From NCBI GenBank assembly GCA_017165825.1, contig CM029367.1, positions 17,848,945-17,912,944 of the forward strand: a stretch of 64,000 bases of DNA. The letters run 5' to 3'. The stretch's first letter is position 1; every line of letters begins with the position of its first letter. Under the pieces are notes generated by a model, which did not search any database, was not told the DNA's origin, and worked only from the letters and a program-made list of their open reading frames with translations. Made by a program: the position numbers and the translations under genes. This stretch comes from Hepsetus odoe (Eukaryota; Chordata; Actinopteri; Characiformes; Hepsetidae). Shown here in pieces: positions 63,001 through 64,000 of this stretch.

Positions 63001-64000
63001 TCCTCCTGGGAAGGAGGGTCAGGCACCTGAGGGACGAGGGCAGAAGAACCAAATTGCTCAGCGAAAATCTGAGTGAGGAGGAACTCAAGTGTTGCTCCTA
63101 CTTCTCCTCGTCCACTGCCCTGTCTGGAGCCACATTCACCAGCTTCTAGGGCTTGTCTGCTTCGATCACGGTCAAAGCCATACCTATGACAGGTCAATGT
63201 AAAGATCATCATTAATCTCCCACTTCAGCAATGTTTCTCTTCTGTTCAGCCTTATAGCTTTTTCAAACAATTATTCAAGCATATATAATTAAGGACTGAC
63301 TACCATTTGCTGATGATTGTTTAGATGCTGGCTTCAGTTCTTTCAGTGTCTGATTACACAGACATGTCAAACTGGGTCCACAAAATATTAGTATTGAGAT
63401 TATGACAGTGCAGTTACAATAGCCTAGATACCTATATAATTCCTAGATAATGGGGTTCCAACCATTCACGATCACCATTATACGTACTAATCATCTATCT
63501 GAACAACTGTAATCATCTGCAGCTGTTTCTTCAAAGGTTTGGAAACATGTTTCAAGGCAATAAGCCCAATAAGCCTATAATATATAGGCCTATAAAATAT
63601 ATTATCATGAGTTACACAGCCACTTAAAAGCACCTACATGTAAAAGATTAACGAGGAAGCCTATAAACTCTATAACGAAATACAAAATCATCTGTCGGTG
63701 CATCTGCAGGCTCTGTTTTCTGAACAGTGGTATTAAATATACATTAGCATCATCAAACTTCCAACTGTCAATTCAACAAGGATTTTTTTGAGCAACAGTA
63801 ATAGCAATGCCATAAAATGTTTTGGAATGGAAAGGAATGATTTGTCCCATGCAGAATTTTTGCTGAAATATTCAACTAAAGTTTGATATCAACTTTAACT
63901 TTAGAAAATGATTCTGACACTTCTGTGCGAGACATAGTGACCTCAATGGCAAGCTCATGAAACAATGTAGGCATAGAAAAGATCTGTACCTGCAAAGAGT
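54767..64000 (-). CDS. dhx57: DEAH-box helicase DHX57, 5' end outside the window
   Basis: A putative ATP-dependent RNA helicase whose precise role is poorly known. Coding exons from the right: 64000-63990 (last 11 bases of an exon), 63183-62267, 61945-61755, 61632-61511, 61425-61230, 60668-60544, 60456-60323, 60222-60168, 59999-59788, 58925-58809, 58147-58051, 57969-57796, 57667-57467, 57354-57078, 56744-56649, 56559-56476, 56394-56257, 56058-55984, 55880-55746, 55624-55424, 54910-54767. About 1233 residues are visible; human DHX57 has about 1386, so roughly the first 150 are missing. Domains in order: UBA-like segment; RWD domain interrupted by a CCCH zinc finger (CKFYLKGSGCKFGSRCKFKH); acidic linker; helicase motifs I (GMTGCGKTT), Ia (TQPRRISA), II (DEVH), III (SAT) and VI (QRKGRAGR); winged-helix, ratchet (HA2) and OB-fold regions. 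Every junction keeps the frame. The intron between exons 59788 and 58925 holds a Tc1-like element. Confidence 0.96.
58986..59140. repeat. Trinucleotide repeat block, ATT then AAT
   Basis: An ATT-rich half (about 58998-59050) is followed by an AAT-rich half (about 59052-59085) and another ATT run (59109-59124). The halves are complementary and could form a long hairpin. It lies directly left of the Tc1-like element at 59146. Confidence 0.85.
59146..59697 (+). mobile_element. Tc1-like non-autonomous element (copy 4) in a dhx57 intron
   Basis: Both ends carry CAGTACTG, and TA follows the right end. Unlike copies 1-3 the middle keeps a different part of the parent: TCAGGGATTTTGTAGGATTA to CACAGAGGTTGAAACACAGT, which looks like the 5' non-coding region of Tc1-like elements, joined to the extreme C-terminal coding part (plus strand, from CAGCCGAGTTCCTTC to about 59555). 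The deletion end points therefore differ. Confidence 0.85.
60035..60093. repeat. (AT)n microsatellite next to a dhx57 acceptor
   Basis: About 29 AT units end 35 bases upstream (in transcript sense) of the acceptor of exon 59999-59788, where branch-point sequence would be expected. Confidence 0.9.
60890..60907. repeat. (GT)n microsatellite in a dhx57 intron
   Basis: About nine GT units in the intron between exons 61230 and 60668. Confidence 0.85.
63184..63989 (-). other. dhx57 intron at the right edge
   Basis: This intron lies between the 11-base exon remnant at 63990-64000 (donor CAG|GTACAG) and the exon starting at 63183 (acceptor TGTCATAG). No feature is seen inside. Confidence 0.65.

Overview
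The window is nuclear DNA of a ray-finned fish. Four genes can be rebuilt exon by exon from GT-AG (once GC-AG) junctions with consistent reading frame, and each matches a vertebrate family: hells (lymphoid-specific SNF2 helicase), atl2 (atlastin GTPase), galm (aldose 1-epimerase) and dhx57 (DEAH-box helicase, incomplete at the right edge). A fifth gene encodes a long coiled-coil protein, and a lone minus-strand exon belongs to a sixth; I recognise neither. tRNA-derived SINEs, Tc1-like deletion derivatives, microsatellites and AT-rich introns fit a teleost. An otophysan such as a catfish or characin is possible but unproven.

Layout. Positions 1-28,000 are gene-poor: one coding exon of an unidentified acidic, serine-rich protein (6254-7053, minus), two Tc1-like remnants, several SINEs and a 33-bp minisatellite (25831-26600). 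Positions 28182-35376 (plus) hold hells in 23 coding exons, predicted 853 residues, with two E2F-like sites upstream. Positions 37600-39832 (minus) hold the coiled-coil gene, tail-to-tail with hells. Positions 41565-47409 (minus) hold atl2, 13 coding exons, 601 residues, under a CpG-rich promoter. The 2.4 kb between atl2 and galm contains three SINE copies, with a fourth at the first splice donor of galm. Positions 49842-53686 (plus) hold galm, 7 coding exons, 343 residues. Positions 54767-64000 (minus) hold dhx57, 20 complete coding exons plus 11 bases of another.

The genes do not form a pathway: hells is a chromatin remodeller needed for DNA methylation, atl2 fuses endoplasmic reticulum tubules, galm interconverts sugar anomers, and dhx57 is a putative RNA helicase. 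Their neighbourhood is ancestral synteny: in human ATL2, GALM and DHX57 lie together on 2p22, whereas HELLS is on 10q23.

I found no convincing new enzyme system. The most notable items are a SINE inserted across the galm exon 1 donor that appears to supply part of the splice site, a minisatellite open on both strands, a GC-AG intron in hells, fold-back Tc1-like elements with two different internal deletions, and the two unrecognised genes.
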